A stretch of 64,000 nucleotides of DNA, from contig RSEE01000126.1 of NCBI GenBank assembly GCA_003971905.1, positions 62,001 through 126,000 on the forward strand, in the 5' to 3' direction. A program made the translations under genes and the position numbers. A model generated the notes under the pieces. It saw only the letters and a program-made list of their open reading frames with translations, was not told the DNA's origin and ran no database searches. Shown here one piece after another: positions 44,888 to 58,516 of this stretch. This DNA is from Moniliella sp. 'wahieum'. Taxonomy: Eukaryota > Basidiomycota > Moniliellomycetes > Moniliellales > Moniliellaceae. Every line of letters starts with the position of its first letter. The stretch's first letter is position 1.

Positions 44888-45645
44888 CCGGCGGTGGTGC
44901 CAGGCTGGTCGCGCCTTGCTCCTGCCGCCGGGCGGCCGAGCGGCCCTGGGCGCAGTGGGAAAAAGAAAATCGAAAAGAAAACAACAGGGAAACGGCGGTG
45001 GGCATCACGTGATGGGTTGCGCCAGCTGTGTGCTAGCGCCGAGGGCTGACGTACACCCCGGGGTCGTTTGCAGCGGGGGGTGCTGAAAGTTGAAATGAGG
45101 TCATGACCCATTTGACACGGGGGGGCGTGCGCTGGGGCGTGCTGGGGCAGGAGCGCGGGGGCAGTGCGCTGCTCAGCAGCGGAGGCTGAGTGGGTGAGCG
45201 CTGAGGCAGCTGCGCTGGCTGGCGCCGTGCGGGCTGGTGATCATCCATTCCCCCCCCTCGTTGTGCGTCGACAGCGGGGGGGCCGTGTAGGCGGTACGGC
45301 GGTGTGCGCTGGTGTACCTGGCTCAGCGTCACGATGCATGATGCATTGCATGACAGCCGGCACGTGACGGGTGAGTGTGCTGGCGCGGGTGGCGCAGGGC
45401 CAGTGTGCGGGGCAATCGCCCTTGGCGCGGCCCAGCGCTGCTCGGCCACCGCCAGCAATCACCCATCCTCCGCCTGGTCATCGGTCATCGATCATCGCGC
45501 CTCGCTCGGTTGGGGGCAGTCCCTCGTCACTCGGACGACGCAATCGGAGCACTGGTCGCAGTACCACTAGCAGGCTGGCATCGCCCATCCTCTCTGCCCC
45601 GCCCTCCGCTCCATCTTCTCCCTCTGCTCCATCCCCCCCACCGCC
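44888..45645. promoter_or_regulatory. Divergent promoter with two CACGTG boxes
   Basis: Between endosulfine (-) and HAD phosphatase (+). TCACGTGA at 45005-45012 and CACGTGAC at 45361-45368. No TATA box is evident. The ORFs in it are shadows. Confidence 0.45.
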
Positions 45646-46583
45646 ATGTCCGCCGCCGCCAGCACCCCGCTCAAGTACGCCGATGCCAAGTACATCTTCC
45701 TCACCGACTTTGACGGCACCATCACCCTGCTCGACTCGAACGACCACATGGTCGACAACTACGGCATGGGCTACACCGAGCGCCGCAAGATCAACGAGAA
45801 GATCGTGTCGGAGCAGGTCTCCTACCGCGACGGCTTCCGCCAGATGGTCGAGAGTGTCCACCAGCCCTTCCACAAGATGGAAGCGCTTGTCCGCCGCGAC
45901 GTGACCCTCGACCCGGGCTTCAAGGACTTTCACGCCTTTGCCAAGGCCAACCACATCCCCATCATTGTCGTCTCCTCGGGCATGACCCCCATCATCCGCT
46001 CCATCTTTGCCAACCTCATTGGCGACGAGGAGGCCAGCAAGATCGATGTCATCTCCAACGACGTGCACTTCACCGACCCCGAGGGCAAGGGCGACAGTGG
46101 GAGCTGGTCTACCGCCACCCGGACAAGTACGTCGTTCTTCGTGTTCCCCTTCTCACCTTGTTGCATCTGCGTCTGCGTCTGCGTCTGTGCAGTACAGCTT
46201 ACTCTCCTCTCTGCTCCCTGCGACCACTTACGCGTAGCCACTACGGCCACGACAAGAGTCTCTCCATCTGCCCTACCGCAACCTGGAGCACGCACCCACG
46301 CTCTTTTTGCTGGCGATGGCATTAGCGACATGAGCGCCGCGACGCATGCGGACGTGCTCTTTGTCAAGGACAAGCCCGACAACGATCTGGGCCGGTACTG
46401 CGACCGCAAGGGCTACCCCTACAAGCTGTTTAAAGATTGGACGCAGATCAAGGCGGATGTGCAGGCGATCATTGATGGCAAGGCGCCCAAGGAGATCATG
46501 ACTGACCTGGGCAAGACAACGGGCAAAACGCCGCTGAACTGGAAGCCGAGGCAGCAGCCAAAAAGGTATCTGCCAAGGCGTAG
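45646..46583 (+). CDS. HAD-superfamily phosphatase (subfamily IB, phosphoserine-phosphatase-like)
   Basis: The ATG at 45646 gives MSAAASTPLKYADAKY. HAD motif I is FLTDFDGTITLLDSND (catalytic Asp, about 45697-45745). A helical cap follows (MGYTERRKINEKIVSEQ, VSYRDGFRQMVESVHQPFHK). Motif II is IIVVSSGMTPIIRS (about 45961-46002). A 111-nt intron (46127-46237; GTACGT...GTAG) joins YRHPDN to HYGHDKSLSI. Motifs III/IV are FFAGDGISDMSAATHADVLF (about 46300-46360). The C-terminus ELEAEAAAKKVSAKA ends at 46583. About 275 residues. Similar fungal proteins are named phosphoserine or 2-hydroxy-3-keto-5-methylthiopentenyl phosphatases; the substrate cannot be set from sequence. Frame changes occur near 46100, 46270 and 46545. 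Confidence 0.85.
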
Positions 46584-47737
46584 GATTTCTAACCCATCTC
46601 CACTTGCGCCAGCAGCACACTGCCTCCGCCACGGCATTAGCTCCCTAGTCACTCTAGTCACTCTAGTCCTCCTGGCGCTCCAACTCGTCACGGCCCACCA
46701 CCCCCTTTTGTAGCTTGCCCACGCTTGCCCAAGCTTGCAGGATCGGCAATCGATAATCGATTTCCTGCTATGACAACAGCTCACTGCCACCATCACACCA
46801 CGCCCCGTGCCACTCTGCGCAGCTGCCAAGCAGCCGTCAGATCCAGGCGAGGCGTCAAGCTTCAAGCTTCAAGCTTCAAGGCAAAGTGGTGGGTGGTGAG
46901 TAAGTGGAGAGTGGGAGCCACCAGTCGTCAAGTAACGTCAGATCTCAGAGGGGAATAAAGCCTAAGGAGACAGGTGAGTTCTGAGAGAGGGAGATGCAGC
47001 GAGCAGGGAGTGTGTAGTAGGGAGTGTGCAGTAGTGCCCAGCCTGGGAGCGCAACCCTTCAAGGCGAGCGTCACCGGTCACCCGATCAACTGAGTCTGAG
47101 TACACTGAGTATAACTGAGTACCGAGAAGTGCCCAGACGGGCCGGGCCGAGGAACCCTTTTCTCGCAACCGCACTGCCTTCCGCAGTTGCTTGCTGGCTT
47201 TTGCTGTGCAGTGCAGTCGCCAGGGTGGACTTGTTGCCTGGCTTTCAGACCTGAGCGCCTGAGCTCAGGCGAAAGAGGGAGTTTCACCGAGAATCCGGGT
47301 GTGTTGGGCCGACAGTGCGTGCGGGCGAAGACAAGAGGCCAGTGACTAGCCGGGGACGAGGGACCTGTCTAGTGACTACGCAGCGCAGTCGCCAGCCCGT
47401 CGTGAGTACTGAGACTCGGTCTGCTCCAGCCCGGCTCGCACGGCCGGCACGGGCGGGAGGGCTGTGGGGAGGCGCGTCGGGGTGGTGAGCACGGCGTGCA
47501 GTGTGCTGGGCTACGGGTTGAGCAGTACATGCTACTGTACGCGCTAAGCCCTGGCGTTGCGCCGCGAACTCCACCGTTGCATTGGACCGAAAACCGCTCG
47601 CCTCGACCCGGCCGAGCGGTCGGTGGGGATGGTGATGGGGTTCGGCCTTAGGGTGTATATATACCCCCCGGGGCGCCCACCCGGCACCTAGTGCTAACCG
47701 ACCGACCGACCGACCGACTGGTGCTGGGCCGCCCCTG
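46584..47737. other. Intergenic, simple repeats
   Basis: GCTTCAA tandem repeat (46857-46880), GACC tetranucleotide repeat (47697-47719), and a TATA box TATATATA (47656-47663) about 75 bp upstream of the next gene. No gene was supported; the long minus ORF at 47284-48066 is a shadow. Confidence 0.5.
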
Positions 47738-48789
47738 ATGCCGAAACCTGCTCCCCACTGAAAGACAGCGAGGCAGCTGCCGACGCGCTCCGCCGAGCTA
47801 CGACGAAGCGACCTACACCTCTCCTGCGGCTGCGCCTGGTGCGCGCGCTTCCGCGCCGTCCGGCGTCTCCCCTGCGGCCGGGCCGAGTGCCGGCGCGAGC
47901 ACGGCCGCTGCAGGCTCGGGTTCGCGCGGGCCAAGCAGATGTATGGCAATCCGCTCGCGTCCAATGCCGAGTGGGCGCCGACGGAGCAGGATGCGCGCCT
48001 GACGCAGCTGCCTACGATTGACTTTATGTTGCGTGTCAAGGCACGTTTGGGCCGTAAGGCCGGCACGCCATTCGACCCGCCGCCCGTGAGCTTTTCCGCC
48101 CCGTGCCGCGCTCGGTCTCGAGAGCGGCAGCGGTGCGGGATCCGCCTTTGCGCCCCTAGTGACGCCGTCGTTGGGCAAGGACCGGCTGATCGGGGCCGGT
48201 TTAAGCCCGACTACTGCGGTCGGTGTTGGCTGCGCACGATGTGAGTGCGGCGGACTATGCGCGCTTTTTGGAGGACATATTCACGGCGGGCAAAGGGGTG
48301 GCAAAGGTCAAGTCGTGGCTAACGTTGCGCCGATTGCGATGCACATGGGCATGACGGGGTACTTTGTGACGAAAGCGATTGTCAAGCGGTTTGCCGGCGC
48401 AACGAGCCCTTGGTCGCATACCATCGAGACGTGGCAAGAGACGTTCTTTGGCCCACGGGGGATAGATATGTACGTGGTGCAAAATGAGGAACGCGCGACG
48501 ACCCAAGCCGTGGGCAAGGACACGTTACCCCCCTCCCGCTCCGCCTGACGTGGTCCAAGCGCTACATGCTATGCCGCCGGGACCCGATTCGGACTCGTCC
48601 AGTTCTTCTCTCTCAGTTCCAGTTCCAGTTCCTCCTCCAGCTCCAGCGACTCGGACTCGGACGCACCCCGCCTCTCCAAGCGCGAAAAGAAGGAGCGGAA
48701 AAAACAGCGCAAGAGGGACAAACAGTTGGTCAAAAAGAACCGTGTCAAGAAAAAGAAGGGTACCTACCTCGTCTTTGCCCTCTGCGTAG
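47738..48789 (+). CDS. Conserved fungal protein of unknown function with Lys-rich tail
   Basis: The ATG at 47738 gives MPKPAP, then an Ala/Pro/Ser-rich stretch. A strongly ordered segment follows: MYGNPLASNAEWAPTEQDAR then LTQLPTIDFMLRVKARLGR and TPFDPPPVSFS (about 47939-48095). Later blocks are SAADYARFLEDIFTAGKG, VVANVAPIAMHMGMTGYFVT then KAIVKRF (about 48310-48395), and TWQETFFGPRGIDMYVVQ. The blocks remind me of an uncharacterised family found across fungi, with a small hydrophobic segment and no assigned Pfam function I can name. The C-terminus is a Ser/Asp run then KREKKERKKQRKRDK and KKNRVKKKK, suggesting nuclear or RNA association. The stop is uncertain because of frame changes; 48789 closes one frame. 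Confidence 0.55.
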
Positions 48790-49739
48790 TACCACGTGGC
48801 CGTCAGCGCCCCCCGCTCCCCTCCCGGTCCGTCCTGGCGCGCTGGGTACGATGCCAAGTGAGCCCACATGCTCGGCAGCCCACTGCACGCGGGCCGAACC
48901 AACGGGCGGGTTCCAGTCAAACTACGGTTGTTCACGTCTTTGTAGTTTTGGTCTCCCTCTTCTTTCCTTTTTGGTCCTTTGTTGGCTCAAATTCGTTCCC
49001 CACATTGGGCTCGCGATGTCATTTGGTGTGATGGTATGGTTCGGATCGCCCCCACTTATTGGGCTCAGAGTTAGCTTGTATGCATATAGGGAATTGGGTA
49101 CTTTTCTGTGTACTTACAGAATCGATGGACAGATCATGTTGTTCTCAGTCAGTCGCCCATGCTACGCTCTTCATAACATAGACCTCGATATACAAATTCC
49201 CTCATCGACATCATAGTGGATCCATTCCTTTTTTCCCGCTTGGCACTATCTACCACCACTGAAGTACTACGTTCAGGGTAGCAAGGGTCTGGGAACCCAC
49301 CCCCACCCCCCGCGGCTGCTATCACGACGATGCTCGCGTGCCAGTGAGTTACATGTGGTTTGGTGAGCCGGGGCTTTTAAGGCCAGTCGAACGAAGTCCG
49401 CGGGCCTTACGTTATTTTGGTTGGCCTTGAATACGAAAAGTCGATGAGATATGAAAAGGTGGATGACCTCTCCCTTTTCCCCGCCACAGAAACGTACAGT
49501 GCTGCGATAGAATGCACTCAGTGTCTACAACTCCGGCCCAAGTCAATGTAGTTAACTGGTACCAAAAGAGAGGTAAGGATGTCAAGTACGTGTATACTCA
49601 CGCCATAGTGATGCACATGTAGTTGTGTTCTCATTCTCATATTCCCATCCTCTCGCGTATTTTCACTACTTGCGGTTCACACTTCCAGCTTGTCACTCGA
49701 ATTCAATCATCAATACCTTGTTCTACTCACGACGGTTGG
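48790..49739. other. Intergenic, no gene seen
   Basis: Convergent 3' flanks of the unknown protein (+) and GDH2 (-). Relatively AT-rich. No LTR boundary with target duplication was found. Confidence 0.45.
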
Positions 49740-52700
49740 TTACGCTGTTGGCGCGTCTTGGCGAAGCTTGTTGATGTGCTGGTAAAACTGCACGTGGGAC
49801 GCGCCCGAGCCATGGGCATAAATGAAAGACGCCGCGACAAACGCGGCAAAAGCCGAGCGAGCATATGCCACCGGGATGCGCGCCACCAGCACGTCCAGGC
49901 CCACCTTGTTCCGCAGCGTGGCCGGGAAGACATGGGCCATGACGCTGCCGCACGCCCTCGTCGTCGTACAAGTTGGTCGCTGCGATTTCTTCCGAGAGCA
50001 GGTTGAGCGCAGTAGACAGTTCGGTCGACAATACCGAGCGTGCCCGGCCCGAGGCTTGGTGTTCCCTCCAAATCGCTTCGAATTCCATCGCTGCATTGCG
50101 CGCAATGATCGACTGAATGTCCCGCACGTAGCCCAGGTAAAACGGCGTCGGCTTGCCCCCCTGGAACGTCATGTTGAGCAAAAACTCCTCGTCCGTCAGC
50201 GACAGCCCGCACAGCACTTCCAACGACGACGATGTCACCCCGCCCTTGTTGGCACTCGCATCGGGGTAGAGAATGACGCCGTGCTTCTCGAGCTCAATCC
50301 GCGCTTGGCGCGTGATAAACAGGTTGGCACCCTCGACAATGTACTTAAAGTGGGGCTTTCCCTCGGCGTCAAACAGTTTGCCCACATTGGAAATGTTGAT
50401 CGCTTCGGGACGCCCGCCACAGGGGACAAAGAGATCGGCATGAAAGTTGAGGTGGGCCGTGTTGCGGTACGACAGACCGTCCGGGACCACCTCGCCTGAT
50501 GGCAAAGTCACATCCTTGTCTTCGACCAGGACGCGGAAGCCGCCCTTGCCCAGTTTGGCCAGGTCAAACTGATTGATCATCTTGCGCAGCTTGGCCAGGC
50601 GCACCAGTTCCGCCGCCCGGTCCAGCCCGGCCGGATCGTGCAGCACGCCCGCACCATCAATGATGGTTGTGGTCCGGTCCGAAGAGAGAAGAATCTCGTT
50701 CGAGCCCAGGTCGCCGTCCGGACCGCCAGTCTGCACCTTGGTCACCTCCTTCTCCTCCAGCCCAAGGCGACGGTACAAGCCCAACACGTACTGCCGGATC
50801 GAGAGCGACGTCATCCCCCACACGTCGTGTGGCACTCCGCCCAGCGTGGCGGCCGTCTTGCCCGTGGTAAACGATTTCCACCAGGGCGCGCCGCGCGCGC
50901 GCATGTTCCGCGCCCCAGTCCATAAACTCGGCCGTGCCCTCGTCCGGACCAAAGAACAAAATCTCCTCCTTGCCGTACAAGTCGACAATTTCTTCCTTGA
51001 CCCCGGGCGTCTCGCCCTTGATCAGCAAGTCAATCACCGCATCCACGTACTTTTCAAAGCACACTTGCGGCGTGGCCTCGAGCGTGGGCAAAATGGTACC
51101 CTTGGACCCGCCTTCGGGAATGTCCTTGTTCTTCAGGTGCTGGGTCCAGGCCAAGCCATAGTTCTCATCAAACAAGGTGCGTTGGTTGATCGAGTAATTT
51201 TCCCGGTTGCGCGACCGCACAATCCGAATCCCGCCACGCGCAATGTCGGCAAAGCGGACGTGGAAGCCACGGAAATCCGACCCGACCACAAAAAAGATCC
51301 CATACGGCTTGACGGGGTACTCGACCTCGGGCAAAAAGCCAGGATCCAATCGGAACGAAAGCGCCACCTTGGTAGGCGTGTAAAAGTTGGTCTTGAGCAC
51401 ACTCTTGTTGAACGCCAACAACGCTTCGAGCACTTGCAGTTCATGGGTATTGTTCGTGGCCTTGCGGATGCGGTCGTGGATTTGGGTATCGGTAAGAACT
51501 TCTTCCTTGACCAGACGCTGGTACGAAAGCGTCGGCACCAGCTCATCGTCCCCGGCTCCACCGGGGTAATGAATATTGGCAAAGTGAACGTAGAGCAGCC
51601 GGATCAGGTCCGGGAAACGCACCAGCACATCTTGGATGCTGGCCCGGGTAAACGTCTCTTCACGGAAACGCGTCTTGATCTCGTTGAGAATCGAGGCTTG
51701 GGCTGGATCGGTATCGTCCAGCAGGTTGCGCAGCGCTTGGTACGACTGGCCCAGACGATTGCAAAAGTGCTGGGCAAAGAGCCAGCCTACGTAGGCGTAC
51801 GTGGCCTCTTGCACCGCATGGCCTTGCTGCGGGTTGGTCGGGTCGCTGACCTGGAAAAAGGGGTTGTCGGGCAACGTGTAGAGCAGAGAGGCTTCCCGTG
51901 TGATCTGGTTGATCGAGTGTTCAATCGGTGGGTAGCCCGAGACCGGGAGCGGGTTGAGGTAGGCACACAAAATCGTCACGCCATTGCTAAACTGCTCCAC
52001 GTACTTGCGCGAAGAGAAGACCATAAAAGTGGTACAGGTCGCTAAAGCTGGAGAAGTAGTTGCTGGTTGAGCCTTGGCGGTAGCCGATCACCACACGGTG
52101 TTCGAGGCTGCCTTCCACTTGGTAGACCTCTATACCCAAGGACAACCACAGAACCAAAAAAAGATGCAAAGTCAGTACCTAATAGCCGGATATACATGGG
52201 GGGGGGGGGGTGAGACGAAAGCAAAAGGCAATACATACCAATGACGGGACCGGATCGACGCAGGACCTCAGTCATGACTTCCTGGTACATGTCGAGGGTT
52301 TTCTGCGAGGCGCGGGCCAAAAAGTTCGTGTCGGATACCTTGCGCAAGTCGGTAAACGCAGCTGAGGCCGGCTGGGGCACCGGCTGGACAAAGTCCGACT
52401 TGGTGAGAAAGTAGCAGCGCAGCTGTTGCTTGGACTGGGCCGAGACGGATCCGGTGGAGCGGTACGACTCGAGGCGGTACGAGTGCTGAAGCGTCGTGTT
52501 GTTGAGGTAGCGCTGGTCAATGCGGCGCTCCCAGTCGGGCTTGTTGCTCTGGCTAGCGCGGCCGGGCTGGGACGAGTGGATGTAGAGTGCGCCCGAGCCA
52601 TCGTCAGCCTCCTTCGAGGTCGACATCGAGGCTGGGGGTGTGGTTGGTGTAGGCGAGGATCTTGGCGCCAAAGAGGGCCATGACATGGTCTGCAATTGTC

Positions 52701-52985
52701 GCGGGCGCCTCGAGGGCAAAGTAGTTGTCGTCAATGCCGAGGCCGCGGTAAAACCACTGGACTTCGGATTCGACGAGGCTGGCTGGGATAAAGCCCTTGC
52801 TGTGCAGCAGCTCGACCACCTTGGCTGCCTGCTCGTCCTTGCCGTTGAAGACGGGCGTGGCGTAGCCGGCTTGGTTGGGATGATGTGGTCGGCGGGCGTG
52901 CGGGGGGCGGGGGGTGGGGGTGTCGGCCTTGAGCGCGGCGACGCTGGCGGGGACGCCCGAGGCGGCGGTGGCGGCGGGCAGACAT
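49740..52985 (-). CDS. GDH2: NAD-specific glutamate dehydrogenase, large fungal type
   Basis: Gdh2 oxidatively deaminates glutamate to 2-oxoglutarate and ammonium with NAD+. The ATG at 52985 gives MSA followed, after a one-base change, by AATAASGVPASVAALKAD. Then GYATPVFNGKDEQAAKVVEL and VQWFYRGLGIDDNYF lead on. A 109-nt intron lies at 52130-52238 (GTATGT...ATAG). Downstream blocks are EVYQVEGSLEHRVVIGYRQG, YPPIEHSINQITREASLLYT, and the catalytic region VRFADIARGGIRIVRSRNRE (about 51260-51200). GGSKGTILP, EEILFFGPDEGTAEFMDWGA (about 50970-50910) and LPSGEVVPDGLSYRNTAHLN follow. It ends YQHINKLRQDAPTA-stop at 49740. About 1,045 residues, the family's usual 1,030-1,090. Frame changes cluster near 50890, 50070 and 52700. 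Confidence 0.93.
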
Positions 52986-55561
<2,576 letters not shown>

Positions 55562-56022
55562 CCTCGTTGTTGTTCTGGTCTCCATCTCCCTCTCATCTTC
55601 CTCCCCCCCCCCCCCTGCCCTTGCTCCCTGCACATGTAGGTTAGCCAACGGGAAGCCAACTGTTTTTTTTATCCGCAGGGATACCATATGTTTATGTAGC
55701 CCTCCACGGCCCTTAGTCACGGACGGAAGTGAATGAATATCAAGTGTGCGCCCACGGCGCCTCTCGATGGTTTGCGTAGCATGGCGTGGCATGGCATGGT
55801 ATGGCTGTCGTTGTCATCGTCTCTGTCACAGTGCTGCACTTGGCTTAGGTAGGCCAGCTCTCGTCTTGCTCATCTACGTGGTTGAGTTTGCTTTTGGCTG
55901 GTCCCCGGCTGGGCCTGGTTGGATGGAGAAGCGGATGGATTTTCAACCTAGGAGGGAGAGAAGGCGAGAAGACCCGAAAGGGGGCTCGACGTTTCGTTTC
56001 TCCCGTTTGGCTCGATGGACCA
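55562..56022. other. 3' flanks of convergent genes
   Basis: Between URA5 and the EF-Ts gene. C-run and T-run homopolymers. CATGGCGTGGCATGGCATGGTATGG short repeat at 55778-55804. No gene. Confidence 0.5.
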
Positions 56023-57273
56023 CTAGAAGCCCGCCGCCTTGCGAACTTCGGCAGCAAAGTCAGCTGGCTCGGCGCTGTCGTCGGCAGTTGTCTCGCCCAC
56101 GGCCCAGCGCCGCAAGCCGGCCGCCTGGGCGTCCACCTGGGTCGCCTGGCTCCACGGAGAACGTCGTGGACCGACTGGGAAGCGTCAGCGGCCGTCTGGG
56201 GCGGAAGCGCCGAGGGGAGCATGAGGAAAGGTTGTTCCAGCAACGCTTCGGACGTCTCTTGCGCCGGCACGTGGTCTGCCAGCGGAGCGTCGCCCGAAAG
56301 AGAAGCAGTGGGCATGCCAGCCGCTTGACGTGCCAGCGACCGACCCAGCGAGCGCACTTGTTTGCTCAGATCGTCCGGGATGACATTTTGAGGTGCATTG
56401 CTAAGGTGAGCCAGGACCAAGGCACCCACTTTGCCCACGGTGACCGTATGCCCCTGCTTGTGCGCGGCCTTGGTCGCGTCGGACACCTCGGTTTCGCACG
56501 CGCACGGCTCGGCAAATGCATTGTGTGCATATGCAGCGATCACAGGTACCGCCGTCGTCGGCGCAGGGAAGAAGGCGGCAGCACGACGCACCTGGATGTT
56601 CTCGCCCAGGCGCGCAACAGCGTCGACATGGCTTGGCCAATGGTGATGGCCGACTTGGGCGGCGCAGCGCCCGGGTGCGAAGGCAGAAGCGGAAAGCGCG
56701 GTAAGCTGCTCCACCTCAATGTCCTGCAACCCGGTCTGCTCGCCGCCAGCAATCATCGGCAAGTTGGCGCGGAATGGACAATGTCGCGGGCGAGCGTTTG
56801 AAACACTCGCTCTTGGCCACAAAGTCCGTCTCGCACGCTACCTCGACAATCGCCGCGCTGGCGGCGCGCGGACGGCGGGCTGGTGCGCGGGACAAAGTTC
56901 CACCCATCGTTGAGGACAGCCAGGGCGATCGCACCCTCGTTAGCTGAGCGCGATCCCAGCTTGGCTGCCTTGGCTGCGCCCGACGCTTGCCGGTCCTGTT
57001 CCAGCCACGCAATTGCCGCCTCGAGCGAGTCGGCGCCCTCAGGCCCGTCCGGACGCGACGCCAACAACGCTTCCCGCGCCTTGGTCAGCACGTGCCCGGC
57101 ACGCGCTCCCGCACCAGCTTGATGTTCTTCACATCGGGCTTGCGCACCTCGAACCGCACCGCCGAGCCGTGCAGACGCGCGACGACGCAGCCCAGCACCG
57201 AAGGCCGCCGCACCGGCGCCATCGCCATCGCACGCACACTCGGACACACACGCGCAAGCCTACGTGCCCACAC
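56023..57273 (-). CDS. TSF1: Mitochondrial elongation factor Ts
   Basis: EF-Ts recycles EF-Tu-GDP in mitochondrial translation. The ATG at 57273 gives MWARRLARVCPSVRAMAMAP, an Arg-rich presequence; an inner ATG at 57228 is the alternative. The UBA-like N-domain reads KPDVKNIKLVRER and LTKAREALLASRPDGPEGAD then SLEAAIAWLEQDRQASGAAK. The core motif AAIVEVACETDFVAKSECF (about 56850-56800) is diagnostic (EVNCETDFVA). The dimerisation region includes ALVLAHLSNAPQNVIPDDLS, and the C-terminus GLRRWAVGETTADDSAEPAD then FAAEVRKAAGF ends at 56023. About 410 residues. Frame changes occur near 57110, 56890, 56770 and 56100. Confidence 0.9.
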
Positions 57274-57796
57274 GGACGGGGGTTAGCGCCGGCAAGCAGG
57301 GGGGAAGCAGCACGCACAGCATAGCGAGTGGGTTGGGAGCGACAGAGGTGGTTGGGACGCAGTGGCTCGTTCCTCATTTCTTCTCAGAGCCAGCGCCCAA
57401 TAAGAGCAGCGCTTCCACCGACTCTCATTAGCCCTGCGCGACGGGAAGGAAGCTTCCGCGTTTCAAATGTGCAATTGGCGGCGGAGTCGTGGCGGATTTT
57501 TGGCCGCCGCGGCCGCCGCCATGTCGGCTGGCCTGCCCGTCGGGTCGGGTGAGCGGCGTGTCCCGCAGAAGCGGCGGCCGAGGTGGAGGTCAGGCTGCGC
57601 AGCCGACGCGCGGCCGAGCAACCCCACGAGCTTCCGCCGGCTTCGGCGCGCAATGCTCTCTCTCTCACATCTCAGGTGTGGCCGCGCAGGGCAAACGCCC
57701 ACACACAACACACGGTCACATGTGACGTAAGAACCCAAATCGACCGCCTCTCGTTGGCCCTCGCCTCTTCGCACCTGTCCACTTGCATCCGCCCCC
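57274..57796. other. Divergent promoter region, no gene seen
   Basis: Between the EF-Ts gene (-) and the LMW-PTP gene (+). A CCGCGGCCGCCGCC tract near 57507-57520. No TATA box. Confidence 0.45.
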
Positions 57797-58516
57797 ATGA
57801 GCCCCTCTGCCACCGCCTCCGCCCCCACGTCCGTGCTCTTCGTCTGCACCGGCAACATCTGCCGCAGCCCCATGGCCGAGGCGTGCTGAAGCACGTGGTC
57901 AAGCAGCACGGCCTTGCCGCCCACTTCTCCACCATCGACTCGTGCGGTACGGGCGGGTACCACGTTGGCGACGCGGCGGATTACCGGTACGTGGTGGTTC
58001 GTGCTACGACGGCAGCGACGGCAGCGAACGCGGGGCAGGAACCTACGCTGAGCCTTGCCCCCCCCCCCTAACCCCCGTTGCTTGCCTGTCCTGTGGACCG
58101 AGCGGTCAGCTGACGCCTCCTGGCCTCCCCTGCCTCTCTCCCTTTGGTTTGTATACGCGGTTTTTGGTCGGCTATCTGCGTGGGCGCGTGCGCAGTACGC
58201 GTGCGGTGTGCCGGAAAGAAAAAACGTAGTGTGCGACAGTGTGGCGCGCAAGTTGCGTTCGACCGACTTTGAGCGGTTCGACTACATATTTGGGTTGGAC
58301 CAAGGCCATGTGCGCTACCTCCGTTCGCGTGCCCCGCCAGGGTGCAAAGCCCAGATTCGCCTCTTTGGCTCGGTCGACGATAACTTGGACGTGGACGATC
58401 CTTACTATGGCGACATGGCCGACTTTGAACAGTCGTTTGTCCAGTGCGATCGGTACGCGCGCAAGTTCCTCCAGTCCTCGGCTTGGCCGCGAGCAAGGCC
58501 TGAGGTTCAGCCATGA
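57797..58516 (+). CDS. LTP1: Low-molecular-weight protein tyrosine phosphatase
   Basis: The ATG at 57797 gives MSPSATASAPTSVLFVCTGN. The P-loop VCTGNICRSPMAEA (C-x5-R-S; about 57837-57880) is exact. HVVKQHGLAAHFSTIDSCGT and GGYHVGDAADYR follow. A 209-nt intron (57987-58195; GTACGT...GCAG) leads to CRKEKNVVCDSVARKLRSTD and FERFDYIFGLDQGHVRYL. VDDPYYGD carries the general-acid Asp of the conserved DP(Y/F) motif (about 58393-58415). The end is uncertain: the frame closes at 58516, but a TGA at 58500-58502 (LAASKA-stop) in another frame fits the family length of about 160 better. Frame changes occur near 57885 and 58225. Confidence 0.9.

Noticed and set aside
48965-49200. TGTTGGCTC start, possible LTR
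   Set aside because: No ACA end with a matching 5-bp duplication.
50573-52045. 490-codon plus-strand ORF
   Set aside because: Antisense shadow of GDH2, whose family motifs are on the minus strand.
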